From NCBI RefSeq assembly GCF_052324685.1, contig NC_135220.1:24676678-24740677 (forward strand): a stretch of DNA of 64,000 bases, written 5' to 3'. The notes under the pieces were generated by a model. It saw nothing but the letters and a program-made list of their open reading frames with translations, was not told the origin of the DNA and searched no databases. This document shows positions 1 to 18,099 of this stretch, piece by piece (the stretch's first letter is position 1; each line of letters starts with the position of its first letter). Origin of the DNA: Brachyhypopomus gauderio (Eukaryota; Chordata; Actinopteri; Gymnotiformes; Hypopomidae). Both the position numbers and the translations under genes were made by a program.

Positions 1-488
1 ACAGAGAATGGCGTGATGTTGACCCCTGATGACCTTTACATCAACCCTGGTGTATTTATTAATAACAGTAACCAGCTGCTGAGCTGTAGCTTGCTGAGGG
101 GATGTCGGATTAACCATGACTGTAGCTCTGATTCCTTGTTCATCTCGTGGGCCATTGGTGGAGAGCTGAGCCTAAACCCAGGGCTTGTACTCATTGTGCG
201 CCCCCTGCTGGCCAGACATGGCTTGCAGCATTTTCATTCCAGACCGGTGGTTTTAATTAATATAACTAAGGGTATAATTGTCGCTTGGGATCTCCCCAGT
301 CCCGTGGTAACCGCAGATCTCGGAGGTAGTAGATCGCATCATTACTGCAGGGGTAGGGAGTGAGAGTTGGACCTGTTTGGACCTGTTGTAGTCCAGTAGC
401 CCACAGGTCTTACGTTCTGATAAGCGTGGATACGTGTTGCTTTGTTTATTTGTGTTGATTATTTGGCTTGTTTGTTTGTGTTTTGCAG
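1..488 (+). other. zmiz2 intron (no exon recognised)
   Basis: This stretch lies upstream of the first zmiz2 exon in the window and ends in an acceptor (ttttgcag, AG at 487-488). Open frames run through it on both strands, but none resembles the ZMIZ N-terminal region and none has paired splice sites. I read it as intron, so the 5' exons of the gene lie outside the window. Confidence 0.6.
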
Positions 489-6689
<6,201 letters not shown>

Positions 6690-8869
6690 GCGTGCTCGCT
6701 GCTGCCATGGCAACTCCAGCTTAGCCACACTGTCCTTATAAAAAAAAAAAAAAACAACAACAAAAAAAAACAAACACAAAATAACAAAACAAAAAGAAAA
6801 AACCTCTCCCCCTTCCCAACACACACTCAGCACACAGTTAGGAGACTTGGGGTTGTGGGTCAGGGGTCCCTCGTATATGTTTGAGTCTAATTCTTAGCCC
6901 ACCATGTTCCTTTGAGACTGGAATGCAGTAATTCTCATGGCAAGGAAAATGCAGAAGATATTTTAATGTGACATTGTTACTGTTAGTCCGCCTCCAAACT
7001 ATGTCGAGATTTTGTGATTTTCTTATTTTAATTAAAAGAGTCTCTTTTCATATTTCCGGCTCCTGCAAAACCCATTTGTAGAAAAGCACCTCATCTGATG
7101 TTGGACTTGTGCTTGGTGTAAATGACATTTACTTTGGGAGGAGCACAGAGCTGTTCTGGGACTGGCTCATCATCTCCACGTTTGATGGGATTGGCTCCGC
7201 CCCCATGCGTCACGTTTTAAATTGAGTGTGAATTAGTACTCGCGGTCTTTTTGAACTCCTGTATTTGTGGATGCAAAGGAGGAAGGACGAATGTTCAAAA
7301 AGCTATGAGCTCCGTCAAGGACGACACAGGGAAAAGCCAAAATAGTTTTTACCTCGGTTGTGAAGCTGAACTCCCGGAAGAGCTGGGATTGCAAGCAGAC
7401 CCTGCAGACACACAAGACACACTCGCGCCTTACCTCAGCAGGTTCAGACGAACATCCACCAGTAAGCTAGCACCCTACCGTACTATATATATATCTCCTC
7501 ACTTTGACTTGATCTCACCAACTTGTACTTTACTTGAAGTCCAGAAGTTTATACTTTGTTAGACAACACAGCCTGCATGCCCTAGTCGCGCAGTGCCCAC
7601 AACCGCCCGCCTAACCTCTGCACCCTCCGCGCCATTGTCCGGAGATCACGAAAACGTATCTCGCAGTAGCAACGGGGGGGGGATGTACCACCTACATGTG
7701 ATGTATCGCACAATGGTGCCGTGACACCTCTTCCAGGCGCCGGAGACAGGAAGGAAAGCGTATGTTTACTCCAGATGAATGCAGATATTAGGTCACTGAA
7801 CAGAAGAAGCACACGCGTGTGTGTGTGTGTGTGTGAGCGCACACAGGCCCCTTAGCTGCACCCGGGGTTTCTGGCCCTGTCCTCTGCTCCGTCTGTCATC
7901 CTGTCCTCCTCCCCCTTAAAGAGCTTCGTCTTCCTGACCGAAGCCTCCGTCATGCTAGACAGGAGGAGAGGGGACGAAAACCCACCACTGATCGTTCACC
8001 CTTGAACGCCTTTTTCACGTTCGCTAATCGGTTCTGTTTGCGTTTTGACGGGCAGGAGATTTTCAGTACACGGAGGGTCCTGCAGACAACCAGCTCGTTC
8101 AGTAGAGGAAAGAGTCCGGCCAAAAAAGGAAGCAGTCACTCAGAGCACAAGTAACTATCCAATCATATTGCAGACAGGGTATATCACAAACGCGCTCTCA
8201 AACCAACTCTGAACAAGGGCATTCCGCTCAACTTTCCCAGTGAGCTGTACGGTTTCATCTCGACTGTTTGTAGTTTCAGCCTCCTGATGGGTTAGATGTT
8301 GGTCTGAAGGCAAGATCTGACCCCGTCATGGACGAAGATTAAGCAGTTAAGGATCTGTGTTGAAAATATGTACAGAAATAAGATTATTGTTACAGGTGTG
8401 AACACTCTTTACCCCATGATATTAGAATTACCACACACACAAACACACACACACTTTAAACACTATGACATTAATTTTGTCAGATATGCTTGTGTTGCAT
8501 TACCTTTCTCTGTTTTCCTTTTTGGTTCGGTTGATTTGAGGAGATGGAGCAGCTCACACCCTGGTTCCTGTCTAGTCTTATTTTATTATTTATAATTGCT
8601 CTCTGGACCCTGTTGGCTATGTGCAGTTTGTATCATAATAATCCAGGGAGTGTCAGGACTTATTGGATGTGCAATTGTTTTTGAAGACATTTGTGTATCA
8701 TACAATTTTATCTTTGATTATATAATTATTGTTATAATAATTATAAAGATAATTGGTGGACCTGTATGCATCTCTGTGTGTTATCTAGCAAAGTTTATGA
8801 ATTTGTTTTTAAAAAAGGAAAAAAAAGTTAATTTCATCATCAGATGTGACTATGAAGGTTTTCAATAAA
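6690..8869 (+). other. zmiz2 3' untranslated region and candidate poly(A) signal
   Basis: An A-rich tract (6739-6805) follows the stop, then unique AT-rich sequence without a gene. Possible polyadenylation signals are an ATTAAA near 7030 and a canonical AATAAA at 8864-8869. If the distal one is used, the 3'UTR is about 2.2 kb, which is plausible for this family but not proven. Open frames here are short and unlike known proteins. Confidence 0.45.
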
Positions 8870-9904
8870 AGAGCTGAGAGACTTCGTTAAGACCAGCACC
8901 AAGTCACACACATTGTTAATCATACTGTTTTGAAAAATGTTTGACTGTCATGTGTAGGTGAATCTTTAAGTTCTGGCAATTGAATTAAACTTGTAAAATT
9001 TAAATCATTTTGTTTTTCTAAAGATGTGAAATATTTCCATTATGTTTTTTAAGTAAAGACTTAAGCCCCATAGTGTTTCGTTTTCATTATTTGCGACGTC
9101 GTAACGAGTCTTGGCACGAGCTTTCTGTCTGTCGACGTCATGAGTCTTGCCACGTGCTATCTGTGTCTGTCGGCTGCGGTAAATCCAGCCCATCTGACTG
9201 CAGCATGCAGACGCCGTGGGGGAGTTGTTGGCGTGTCTCCAGCCTATAGCGTCTGTAGCGAAATGTGCTACTGCAGTGTCCAGTGCATTTTACAGGCCTG
9301 TTGACGTTCAAACTCTAATTAAATGCTATTTTCTTATCCTGACGGAAAGCGCGCAGAATAAGCTGCGATTAAAAGAGGAAAGGTGTTCACACAGTCATCA
9401 AGTGTTCCTGTGGATTCCCTTCGTACAGGCGTTTCTTGATGTATATAAACGTCGCTTTTTACCTTTCTGCCATAATAAAGAATGAAGTAGCCTGCATTAC
9501 TCGGGCGACGCCCTCACGCCATGATGGACAGTACTAGCCGCCTGAACACGGACCTACATCGGTACCGTTCACTCAGGGTTTGTTGGTTAAAATTTACTGT
9601 CGTCATTTAAAGCAACTACAACGGGCCAATCTCAATGTCAATCAAATCATTCCCTTTGAACTGTGCTGGTTTAATGATTTTGCCTGACATTGGAGCTGGT
9701 CGTAATTTATGCACCTCCGAAGTATCTAATTGGCTAAGGTCCATGTCAATCAGCAGTCTCGAGTCTTCATAGGTTCCAATTGGAAAAAGGTCTCCGCGCT
9801 ACTTCTAGTTTTTTTCTTATGGCGTGTCCGCTGATGAGCTGCAGCACCTTCTAGGATTCAATTAACCGCTAAATAACAGAAAGCAGAATACAACCGTGTT
9901 CAGC
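8870..9904 (+). promoter_or_regulatory. ppia upstream region and 5' leader
   Basis: This is the intergenic stretch between zmiz2 and the ppia start codon. A TATA-like run (tatataaac) lies at about 9442-9450, and the ATG at 9905 follows a continuous A-rich leader with no upstream splice acceptor. The transcription start cannot be fixed from sequence alone. Nothing else is recognised. Confidence 0.35.
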
Positions 9905-12506
9905 ATGGGCAACCCTAAAGTCTTTTTTGACATCACTATTGATGATAACAGCGCAGGAAGGATTGTGATGGAGGTAAGTTATAAACAGCATCTTTGTCCA
10001 ACATGCTTAAAAATAACTGATCTGACTAGCTAATAATCTCTAATAGTTCAGTATGGCTAGTTAGAAAACGAAACGTCTTGCATAGATAATTCTGGTAATA
10101 GATTATGTTTACTATCTTCATATACAGTCATTGTAGCGTAGTAACTCCATTTTCATGCCATACAGGAGATCTTTAAAACCCATAAAGCTGGTGCAATTGT
10201 GCAAGAAGTAATCGATGATGTTTTGATCAGTTTACCGCGTTATCTAACGCTGGCTATATAAAATATATAACCAACTCTGTATTTGCTGTCATCTGAATGT
10301 TTTATGTGTGCCCGTTGTTGCCGGTTGAGATTGCATAAACGGATTGCTCGTCTGTTGTGAATTGTGTAATATCTTTAGCGGGAGGTTAAACACTGAGACT
10401 AATTGGTGCGTCTTTTGCCATCCGTCACTGCATCACATTGACCACCCTTGATTCAAACGTTTGGAGACGGGCAGCCAGACTCGCCAGTGCCTCAAACAGC
10501 CTACACTACTTCTTATGCCGTCGTCATTCTTTTCATAGCACAAGATGCCATTTTGAATTGCCATAGCTCAGTTTCATAAAACAAAAAAAAAAAACTACAT
10601 TTACATGCGTTTGCAGCATAGCCTTTAATATGATGATTTGGTTTTCTTGTTATTTTGAGAGTTACTACTCTGATGGGTGCTTTAGGTCCTTTCAAGGAGA
10701 AAAGCATATTCCGACACGCCCTCGCCGGTCTTGTTACCTAGCGAATTTGCCCGTTACCCTCGGCGCATAGGAAACCCCATCCGGGCAGATAATGTACCTA
10801 ACGTTTAGTTACTTGAACCCAGTCAAGTGAACTTCATATCTGGTAGTAGTTTGTATACTTCTAGACAGTAACCCGTTTGCTGTCAACTAAAGAGAACCGG
10901 GAGTCTCGTTACCGGAAGTCCACTTTTCGCACTATCGTTGCTGCGCGGTTGGCTGGTTAGCTGCAGCCCACCAAGACCAAGCGTACACGTTCTTGCATCC
11001 ATAAACCTGTGAGATACAGACGCTTTTGAAATACCACAACTAGGGGAAACCCTTCATCTTTTGAACCGCGAGAAGTGTCGTGTTAATAATTCATGCGGAC
11101 GCTGCTTGGAAACCCCTTTTTATGTTTAGAGATGTTTCTGTCTAATTCTGTTCACGTGGCTGTAATGTCACTTTGGGCGCGGTTGTTACCGAGGGTGTGG
11201 TTACACTGGGATGCATCACTTTACCTCTAAATCATTAAATAGGGACAGGAGGCTAATGTAACTGAGACTTGTTACTCCTGGAATTGTGCCAGGTTCAGTG
11301 TACTACTTTTAAGGCAGATCAGACGCACGCAGAGACCGTATGTTATGACACCAGTGGTTCATGATCATGTTTTGTTTGTTTGTTTTTTTGTTTGTTTTCT
11401 TTTTTTGTTTTTCTTTTTTCTAATCTGACTGCTGAGGCAGTTGAGAGCCGATGTTGTCCCACGTACTGCAGGTAGGCTTCGTTTTCTTTTCTGGTATCAG
11501 CAAGAAAAACGCAATTCTTTACAATTCACCTGCTTCGGAAACTCACTCCTAACCCTCTTCCAAACAGAAAACTTCCGGGCACTGTGCACAGGCGAGATGG
11601 GCTTTGGTTACAAGGGTTCTAGCTTCCACCGTGTCATTCCAAGCTTCATGTGCCAGGTAAGCTGGGAAATCTCACATTTTCTCTCATCTGCCATTTCATT
11701 GGTCAACTATTGAGATTCTGATTGCACGTGAACCAATCTTGTGGCTCCGTCCCTCCTACCTTAGGGTGGCGACTTCACCAACCACAATGGCACTGGAGGG
11801 AAGTCTATCTACGGCGAGAAGTTTGCTGATGAAAACTTCAACCTAAAGCACATGGGCATGGGTACTCTGTCCATGGCTAATGCAGGACCCAACACCAATG
11901 GCTCCCAGTTCTTCATTTGCACGGCTGATACCGCTTGGTAAAGACTCTTCAGAACCTGGATTCTTCAGGTTCTGCTGTGGGCGTGTTCTCTTGCGGTTGC
12001 CAGATGCGCTGTAGTTTCTGACATTGCACCAGGTGTTTCATCAGCAGCATGCATCTCACTGAACTACAAGAACTTGAATGTGAGATTGCATGGTTTTGTT
12101 CTGTTATTGTAACCATGATTGGAATTGAATTATGAAATGATGGAATCTAAGAACCATGTGTGGTGTGACAAATGTGCAAAATCAAACTAGCCTGCACACC
12201 AAGACTCGTCTGGACAACATCTTGGCAATTTTGCAAGCAGTGTAACTAGAATCTTTAGCTTTTACTTAAAAAAAAAAAACACTTGCGACTATTGCAGCTT
12301 ACCTGGTAAATATCTGAATGCTGGCTATTTGAGAAGCAAATTGAAGTGTCCACGCATCTTTCCTTTTTCACAGGTTGGATGGCAAGCACGTTGTGTTTGG
12401 GAATGTCGTTGAAGGTATTGATGTCATTAAGGCTATCGAACGCAAAGGAAGTAGCAGTGGTAAATGCTCTGCCAAGATTGTCATCGCCAACTGTGGGCAA
12501 CTTTGA
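9905..12506 (+). CDS. ppia: ppia, peptidyl-prolyl cis-trans isomerase A (cyclophilin A)
   Basis: Cytosolic cyclophilin that catalyses cis-trans isomerisation of Xaa-Pro bonds and binds cyclosporin. Five exons: 9905-9973, 11441-11471, 11568-11656, 11765-11937, 12374-12506 (stop TGA 12504-12506). Lengths of 69, 31, 89, 173 and 133 nt give 495 nt, a 164-residue protein. The internal exon sizes match the conserved vertebrate PPIA structure. Visible active-site features are FHRVIP (catalytic Arg at about 55), FMCQGGDF, NANTNG-type loop [14 protein letters not shown], the cyclosporin-contact Trp in AWLDGKH, and that His. The start [10 protein letters not shown] matches the family N-terminus. Intron 1 is large, about 1.5 kb. 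A candidate ATTAAA signal is at 12830-12835. Fish often have two ppia copies, and which one this is cannot be told here. Confidence 0.97.
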
Positions 12507-12675
12507 AGACTACTGCCACTCAATCCCTTCGTGCATTCCCATCACACTAGGACCCCCTCCCCCCACTTTATTTATTTATTTATTTTTTTAAACATTTCTT
12601 TAAGCCATTCCTCTCTGACCTTACATGTGTCATGGCTTTGTATTATGTATTATAATCGCCTCATCAGCGATGTTT

Positions 12676-12679
<4 letters not shown>

Positions 12680-12726
<47 letters not shown>
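12680..12726 (+). repeat. poly(T) tract in ppia 3'UTR
   Basis: A run of about 46 T follows (tttat)n sequence in the 3'UTR of ppia. Read on the minus strand it is a poly(A) tract, so it may be the tail of an inserted retroposon whose body is no longer recognisable. Alternatively it is simple homopolymer growth. Confidence 0.8.
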
Positions 12727-12728
<2 letters not shown>

Positions 12729-12835
12729 TAGATGTAAGTCTCTAAGTGGATGACTGTGTTCAAGTTTAGAATCCTCAAGGTCTTCAAACCATGAAATATC
12801 TATCAGATCTCTATCATGGAACGGAGATTATTAAA

Positions 12836-13387
12836 ATCTTTTCTGATATCTGGACAAATGTGTTACAATTCATCTGGTTCTCCAGCAGGGAGCAGTCTGA
12901 ACCATCACACAGCATCATTAAAAACCTAAAAATGAACAAAAACCCACCACAGGATTCATTAATTTGGTAGCAATTTAATTGAACATATGACATGGGAACA
13001 TACCAACATGCATGGACACCATTAATTGAGCATGGATGAGAAACTCATTACTATTTAAATGTTACAATAAATAGCATCCTATGAAATTTAGAAACTCATG
13101 ACAAACACAATGAGGTCTTTTGCTGTACAAAATAAACACATTTCTCCCATTAAGGTTGAAATTGGACTACTCCTATTTTTTTTACGCCATGCTCACAAAT
13201 TGTATTCATCAGTCCGATCCATTACTTTGGCTACAACAAGCCAGTACGACAAAAGCATCAGGACGCCAGCCTTCTGCATCCTCAGGAGAGGGCTGAGAGT
13301 TCAGTTTAGAAATATTACCCTTTTAGTAACTGAAGCCCAAACCTGTTCGCTCATCAGAGTCAGCAGAGCATATGAAGTGTTGACGCT
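12836..13387 (-). other. ppia/rnf122 convergent gap and rnf122 3'UTR
   Basis: ppia (plus) and rnf122 (minus) converge here. A minus-strand ATTAAA (tttaat on the plus strand at 12973-12978) is a candidate rnf122 poly(A) signal, giving a 3'UTR of about 410 nt and leaving roughly 140 bp between the two putative ends. No other gene is seen. Confidence 0.45.
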
Positions 13388-14537
13388 TCACACCAGCTCG
13401 TCTAGTATGCTGCCCACCCGGCCCGTGGGACCAGCGATGGGTTTGTTGCACATGGGGCACGTGCACCGGACCTCGAGCCACTTCATCAGACACCTGGTGC
13501 ACAGGTGCAAAGCGCGTTAGACGTGCTACGGGTGTGGGGCATCTGATAGCACTCCAGGAGAAGAGTGGAATGGAAAGATCAGAGATGTTTCTTGGAATGT
13601 CTGCGGCGTAACCGTAATTTGATTGGCCAGCGGAATAACATTGCTATTTGCCCTGTTAATGTGTTTGCCCTGTGCTTTGCCCATGCCTTGTTAATGGCGG
13701 TTTTACAAAAGTATATGACGATGTTTTTGTCACCATGCTTAATTCTATTGCCTGTTGTACCTATGATGACCAGTTCCTCGTTCCTGTGAGTCAGTAATCG
13801 AATAAAAGCCCCTTCCTGAGCATGTCTGGAAATTACCTTTTGTGAAAGCCATGTTGGCATGGTAACGTCCCAAGCTCATCTCTTATTCTGAAGTCCTCCA
13901 AACACACTGCACACGTTTGCTAGGAGAATGAAGACAGGGCAGTTGGTTGAGGATGGGAACCACACGTGTTAACAGTGCAAAATTACCTCTGAACTCTGCG
14001 TCTGAGTGAACTGTAATGTCAGTTGGTGTCACCACTACTGTAGGACATGTACTAATCTTTGAAAACCAGACCTAAAAGAAAAGTGCCTACCTCATGAAAA
14101 TTGACATTATTTGTTTCACCTCTGAAGACAACCTATAAGAAATTCAGGATACCATGTCATCTTTATACTCTAGTGCATATAATAAGGTATCGCCTCATGA
14201 CCTTTGCTCTCTTACCACTTCGTAGTCAAATGTCTCACACTGGGCTCGATGTTGCAATTTACTGGGGAAACACAGTAGCACAATGAGTCACAAACAGCAG
14301 TGGAGCTCTAAATTATACTAAACATAGATAAAAAGAAATGTGCTATATTTGTCAACAGTGATTTTTCACTGCAATTGAAATTTGTCTTCTGCATTTACCC
14401 ATCTGTGCAATACACACACACAAACACACACTAGTGATTACTAGGGGGCTCCCACCGCTCTGGGCATGTGTGCACCACAGCCCCCTAGTAACCACTTGTG
14501 TGTGTTCTAATATATATATATATATATATAATCAATC

Positions 14538-14601
<64 letters not shown>

Positions 14602-16063
14602 GATCGATTCTCAGTTGAATACTAGATCAATCAATCAATATGTATTTATATAGCCCCCAGTGAGCAAGTCAAGGGCAACAGTGGCAAGGAAAATCTCCCT
14701 AAGTGCATGAGGAAGAAACCTTGAGAGGAACCAAGACTCAGGGGGGGAACCCATCCTCCTCTGGCCGATGGCGGTCACCACATAACAACAATTAGAGAGA
14801 TACATAAACAAAGAAAAGATGGGAAGAATAAATAATTCTCATATTTGTGTGTATTTATATACACGAGTTCTCTATGTAATTCCTCTTCAGCCTTAAACTT
14901 CTTGGTGGTTGGTAATAGTAGTGCAGGGCCATGGAGATACAGCCATAGCAGGGTGGTGGGAGGGGCCAGGGCAGTGGGTTGATCCTTCATCATAGCAGGG
15001 TGGTGGGAGGGGCCAGGGCAGTGGGTTGATCCTTCATCATAGCAGGGTGGTGGGAGGGGCCAGGGCAGTGGGTTGATCCTTCATCATAGCTGGTTATGCA
15101 GGAGGTGGCTGTCCCAGGGCAGATCTCGGGAAAGGCTCGTCTCTCCTCGTCTCAGTATTTCTCGGGTAGATGACAACGCTAGAAGCTAACTCAAAAAACA
15201 ATTGCTCAGGTCTTCACTGGTGTTCTGCATAGACCTGAAACCTCTCAGCCAGACCATCAATAACAGTGTCTACAGGTATAGATTCCAGAGCTGAAATACA
15301 ATCACCTCCTGTATGGGTGACACCAAGATGGAATGGGACTTTAGATGGAATGGAATCTAGACCTGGAGGACATCTCCAAATACCTGTACATTCTCTGAAA
15401 ACACAGGAACCACAAGGCAGAGACAAAAAGGACAGTAAAGTAATGCAGGTTCTCAAGATCAGCTGAATGGGAACAATAAGATCAAACTCCTAAACATGTA
15501 TGCTGTGCCAGTCATCAGATACACAGCAGGCATATTAAGCTAAACAAGAGACAAACCAGAAGCTGCCAGTGCCAAGACCCCAGAACTCCTCCCAGCACAT
15601 GGGGCACTCCACTCAAGATACAACAAGACCCCAGAACTCCTCCCAGCACATGGGGCACTCCACTCAAGATACAACAAGACCCCAGAACTCCTCCCAGCAC
15701 ATGGGGCACTCCACTCAAGATACAACAAGACCCCATAACTCCTCCCAGCACATGGGGCACTCCACTCAAGATACAACAAGGAGGTGCAAGGAGATCCACA
15801 ACGTGTAAGATACACTTTGCAGGGTCAACACCAAAGGTCATACCCATAGTGGTTGGGGAGGAGAAATATATAACCTCCTACTGTAAGCCTGAGACAGTAA
15901 TTTTCTGTGTTTCTGTGTTCTGGGTGGAAACACCGGAATGACTGAAATGTATCTAGTGAAGTTTTTATTAAAAAAATTTTTTTTTAACTTTTTTTTTACT
16001 TCAGACGTCTATATTTTTTACTTCAGACATTTTCAGACATATACATGGTAGGAATAAGATTAT

Positions 16064-16144
<81 letters not shown>

Positions 16145-16837
16145 TATTACACACACTCACACACACACACACACACACACTATAACAGACTACCTTAACA
16201 GAACAGGTTTTTCATATTTTGTGTGCTAAGACTGGTGACTGGTGTGTTTGGATGATTTTGGATGATAATCTTATCTGTATAATATTAATTATATTGTTCC
16301 TCCTTTCGTTTGAAAGTATAACGTATATTATCGGACATGTAGCGAGCCATATAATATTTTTAGGCAAGTTGATTCTGCAGTGTAAGGTGTGGGAGTGGTG
16401 TGAGTCTTTGGGGGTCAGAAGATAAAAATAGCACCGGGAACAAAAAGAGATGATAGGATCGGCTCCTGGATTGTTTGAGTCAGGAAGTACTTCAGACCAC
16501 AGGAAGCGGTCTGAGGCTCCTGTCCATCAAACGTATTATTTAAATTACAAAAAGGAGCTGGACTAACTACAATGCCTAGGATTTGAGCGGAAAGAGCAGA
16601 AATGACTAGTCTATGTGAAATGCTTGTCTGGTAATGTAGGGTACGTCATATTAATCAGCAATTCGTGACAATTGTCCAAGAGGTTGGCAGTCGTTACGAT
16701 CGTTACCTTATAAAGCAGCAGCAAAAGATTAGACTCAGGATGAAGACGGATATCCCAATACCAAAGATGACCATATATATATTCAAAAACAGATCCTGGA
16801 AAGCGATTGGAGGCATAGTGTATTTAAAGCCAATCAT
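13388..16837 (-). CDS. rnf122: rnf122, membrane RING-H2 E3 ubiquitin ligase
   Basis: Small membrane-anchored ubiquitin ligase of the RNF122/RNF24 family. Minus-strand coding exons in transcript order: 16837-16707, 14261-14216, 14132-14091, 13919-13837, 13493-13388 (stop 13390-13388). They sum to 408 nt, or 135 residues, with phases agreeing throughout. Residues about 17-43 are a single hydrophobic helix (NIYMVIFGIGISVFILSL). The RING-H2 zinc ligands are all present: C76, C79, C94, H96, H99, C102, C113, C116. The tail ends ILDELV as in vertebrate RNF122. The exon carrying the helix begins at 16857. Its first in-frame ATG (16837) is chosen as start because the upstream exon has no in-frame ATG; a second ATG (16816) starts at MPPIAFQ. 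The join of exons 14216 and 14132 gives EVVVF where I expect EVVL, one extra Val. dusp26 is its neighbour, as in mammals. Confidence 0.9.
14106..14168 (-). repeat. inverted repeat arm A, over the rnf122 exon 4 acceptor
   Basis: These 63 bp contain 27 nt of the 42-nt rnf122 exon (14091-14132), its AG acceptor and 36 nt of the upstream intron. The reverse complement recurs at 17199-17261 with one mismatch. Confidence 0.95.
14431..14599. repeat. short hairpin followed by (TA)n microsatellite
   Basis: A stem with arms at about 14431-14449 and 14481-14498 (agtgattactagggggct against its near-perfect complement) encloses a 31-nt loop. It is followed by two (TA)n tracts, about 14512-14530 and 14541-14599. 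This lies in the rnf122 intron between the exons at 16707 and 14261. Confidence 0.85.
14628..14775 (-). mobile_element. LINE 3'-end fragment, reverse orientation
   Basis: Reverse-complemented, it reads as a fish LINE-type 3' end: gattccc..tcaaggtttcttcct, the ttttccttgccactgt and cttgctcactgggggct blocks, then a tail of short ATTG units at its left edge. The same family recurs at 21590-21765 and 38794-39147. I cannot name the clade with certainty. Confidence 0.65.
14944..15090. repeat. 47-bp tandem repeat, about 3 copies
   Basis: The unit begins catagcagggtggtgggagg and ends at gatccttcat. It starts at 14944, 14991 and 15038 and decays at 15085. Copies are nearly identical. It is intronic in rnf122. 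Confidence 0.93.
15574..15777. repeat. 51-bp tandem repeat, 4 copies
   Basis: Units start at 15574, 15625, 15676 and 15727 and differ at single positions. Because 51 is a multiple of three, several frames stay open across the array on both strands. No start context, splice sites or protein similarity support translation. Confidence 0.95.
16055..16144. repeat. (GATA)n microsatellite
   Basis: About 21 uninterrupted tetranucleotide units, followed by a (CA)n run at about 16151-16180. It is intronic in rnf122. Confidence 0.97.
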
Positions 16838-17198
16838 TTCTTGAATGCGCAGGTGCCCTGAAAACAACAAACATAAACACAGTGCTCGTAAATGGTTTAT
16901 GGAAGTGGGAATAACTTGGAGTCCGATTCCTGTAACAGCGAACCCATAAATAGTCATAGTTTGAGGCATAAGGAAGACTTTGCTATACATTTTTTTTACT
17001 CAAAGCAAAACATTTCAGTTACATTACAATTTACTTTTTATAATGTGTAACATTTACACTTGTCTAGAATAAATTCTAAATATGATAGCTCCTATTACTT
17101 TTATTTTTTAGGATGATTGTAATTTATGTATAGGCTACGCATGGCACAATCATAACATTTTCAAACATTTTTTTACCTTTCTGAATTATATATATAAC

Positions 17199-17261
17199 GT
17201 ATAAAGATGACATGGTATACTGAATTTCTTATAGGTTGTCTTCAGAGGTGAAACAAATAAT
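17199..17261 (+). repeat. inverted repeat arm B, copy of the rnf122 exon 4 acceptor
   Basis: This is identical at 62 of 63 positions to the reverse complement of 14106-14168. It lies in rnf122 intron 1, between the non-coding exon (17442) and the exon starting at 16857, so the pre-mRNA contains it as antisense to its own exon 4 acceptor. It carries only part of the exon and no donor, so it is not a second functional exon. Confidence 0.95.
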
Positions 17262-17441
17262 ATATATTTTTAAAAAGCATCTAAGTATAGCCACGAATAA
17301 GCTAGTTAAATTAAATAAGTTGTGGCGTCACATTGTAAGTTGACTCTCAATTTAAGGCACGAGATTTAAATCAAGTTCTGTGTAACGATTGACATAAGCA
17401 CCTTTACTGTTATGCACAAACTGACTGTGTTCAAAGCTTAC

Positions 17442-17520
17442 CATTGTCAAATAGATCTTCGATTAATTGTTCCAGGAAAATGATTTCAGACGATACCCTT
17501 GAAAATAAAGCATTCTACTG
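17442..17520 (-). other. rnf122: rnf122 upstream non-coding exon (5' limit unknown)
   Basis: On the minus strand a good donor (AATG|GTAAGC) ends an exon at 17442. It pairs with the acceptor of the exon at 16857, and the joined frame stays open (LFDNGHLRIQEMIGF). Going upstream, that frame meets a TAG before any ATG, so I treat the exon as 5'UTR. Its start and the promoter lie somewhere up to about 17.85 kb and cannot be fixed. Confidence 0.5.
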
Positions 17521-18099
17521 TGAAGTTCACAGGTTAATCAACTTTCCCCAACCAAATGTCCATTTTCTCCTAGGCTGTCACGACGTAGATTATCTGTTAT
17601 ATCCGTTTATGATGTTGTCATGTAAATGCGATGGCAGTCTGAGTTCTCGTCCAGAAGATAGTGTATACAGTAGTAAACAGTAAAATGTGTATACGTAATA
17701 AATGACGGTAACGCTTTGGAGTAAAAAAGAATCTCGGTGCGGGTATTCTCAGAGCTATGTTCTTATTCAATGACAGGCGGAGCCTTTTACGCAATAACCA
17801 CTTCGTAAATTGTGAGTTTAGTTCATTCATAAATACTTAACACTGAGCAAAAAGTGACTGAAAAGAATGTCGATATATTTGTTTATGTTTTTATCCTGTA
17901 GTTAATTAAAGTTAATCATCTTGTTGCGTTATTATTAATAACAACAAACTCAAAAGACGTAATCTTTTATTATTTTTACTGTGAGTTTATTGAGTTTTTA
18001 AAACAGTGTGAGAACAGACAAAGCAAAACAATAGCAAACAAGGGGGAAAAAGCCCCATTGCTTGATTTATTTACGTTGGTCAGCCAGTTACAAAACAAT

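Noticed and set aside
9216-9485. 89-codon plus-strand frame upstream of ppia
   Set aside because: Located in the putative promoter region; no family match and no splice sites linking it to ppia.
13579-13860. 93-codon minus-strand frame in the rnf122 intron
   Set aside because: It partly overlaps the exon at 13837-13919 in a wrong frame and shows no similarity to the RING family.
15515-15847. Repetitive frames of 79-110 codons on both strands
   Set aside because: They follow from the 51-bp tandem array, whose period is a multiple of three. No other coding sign.
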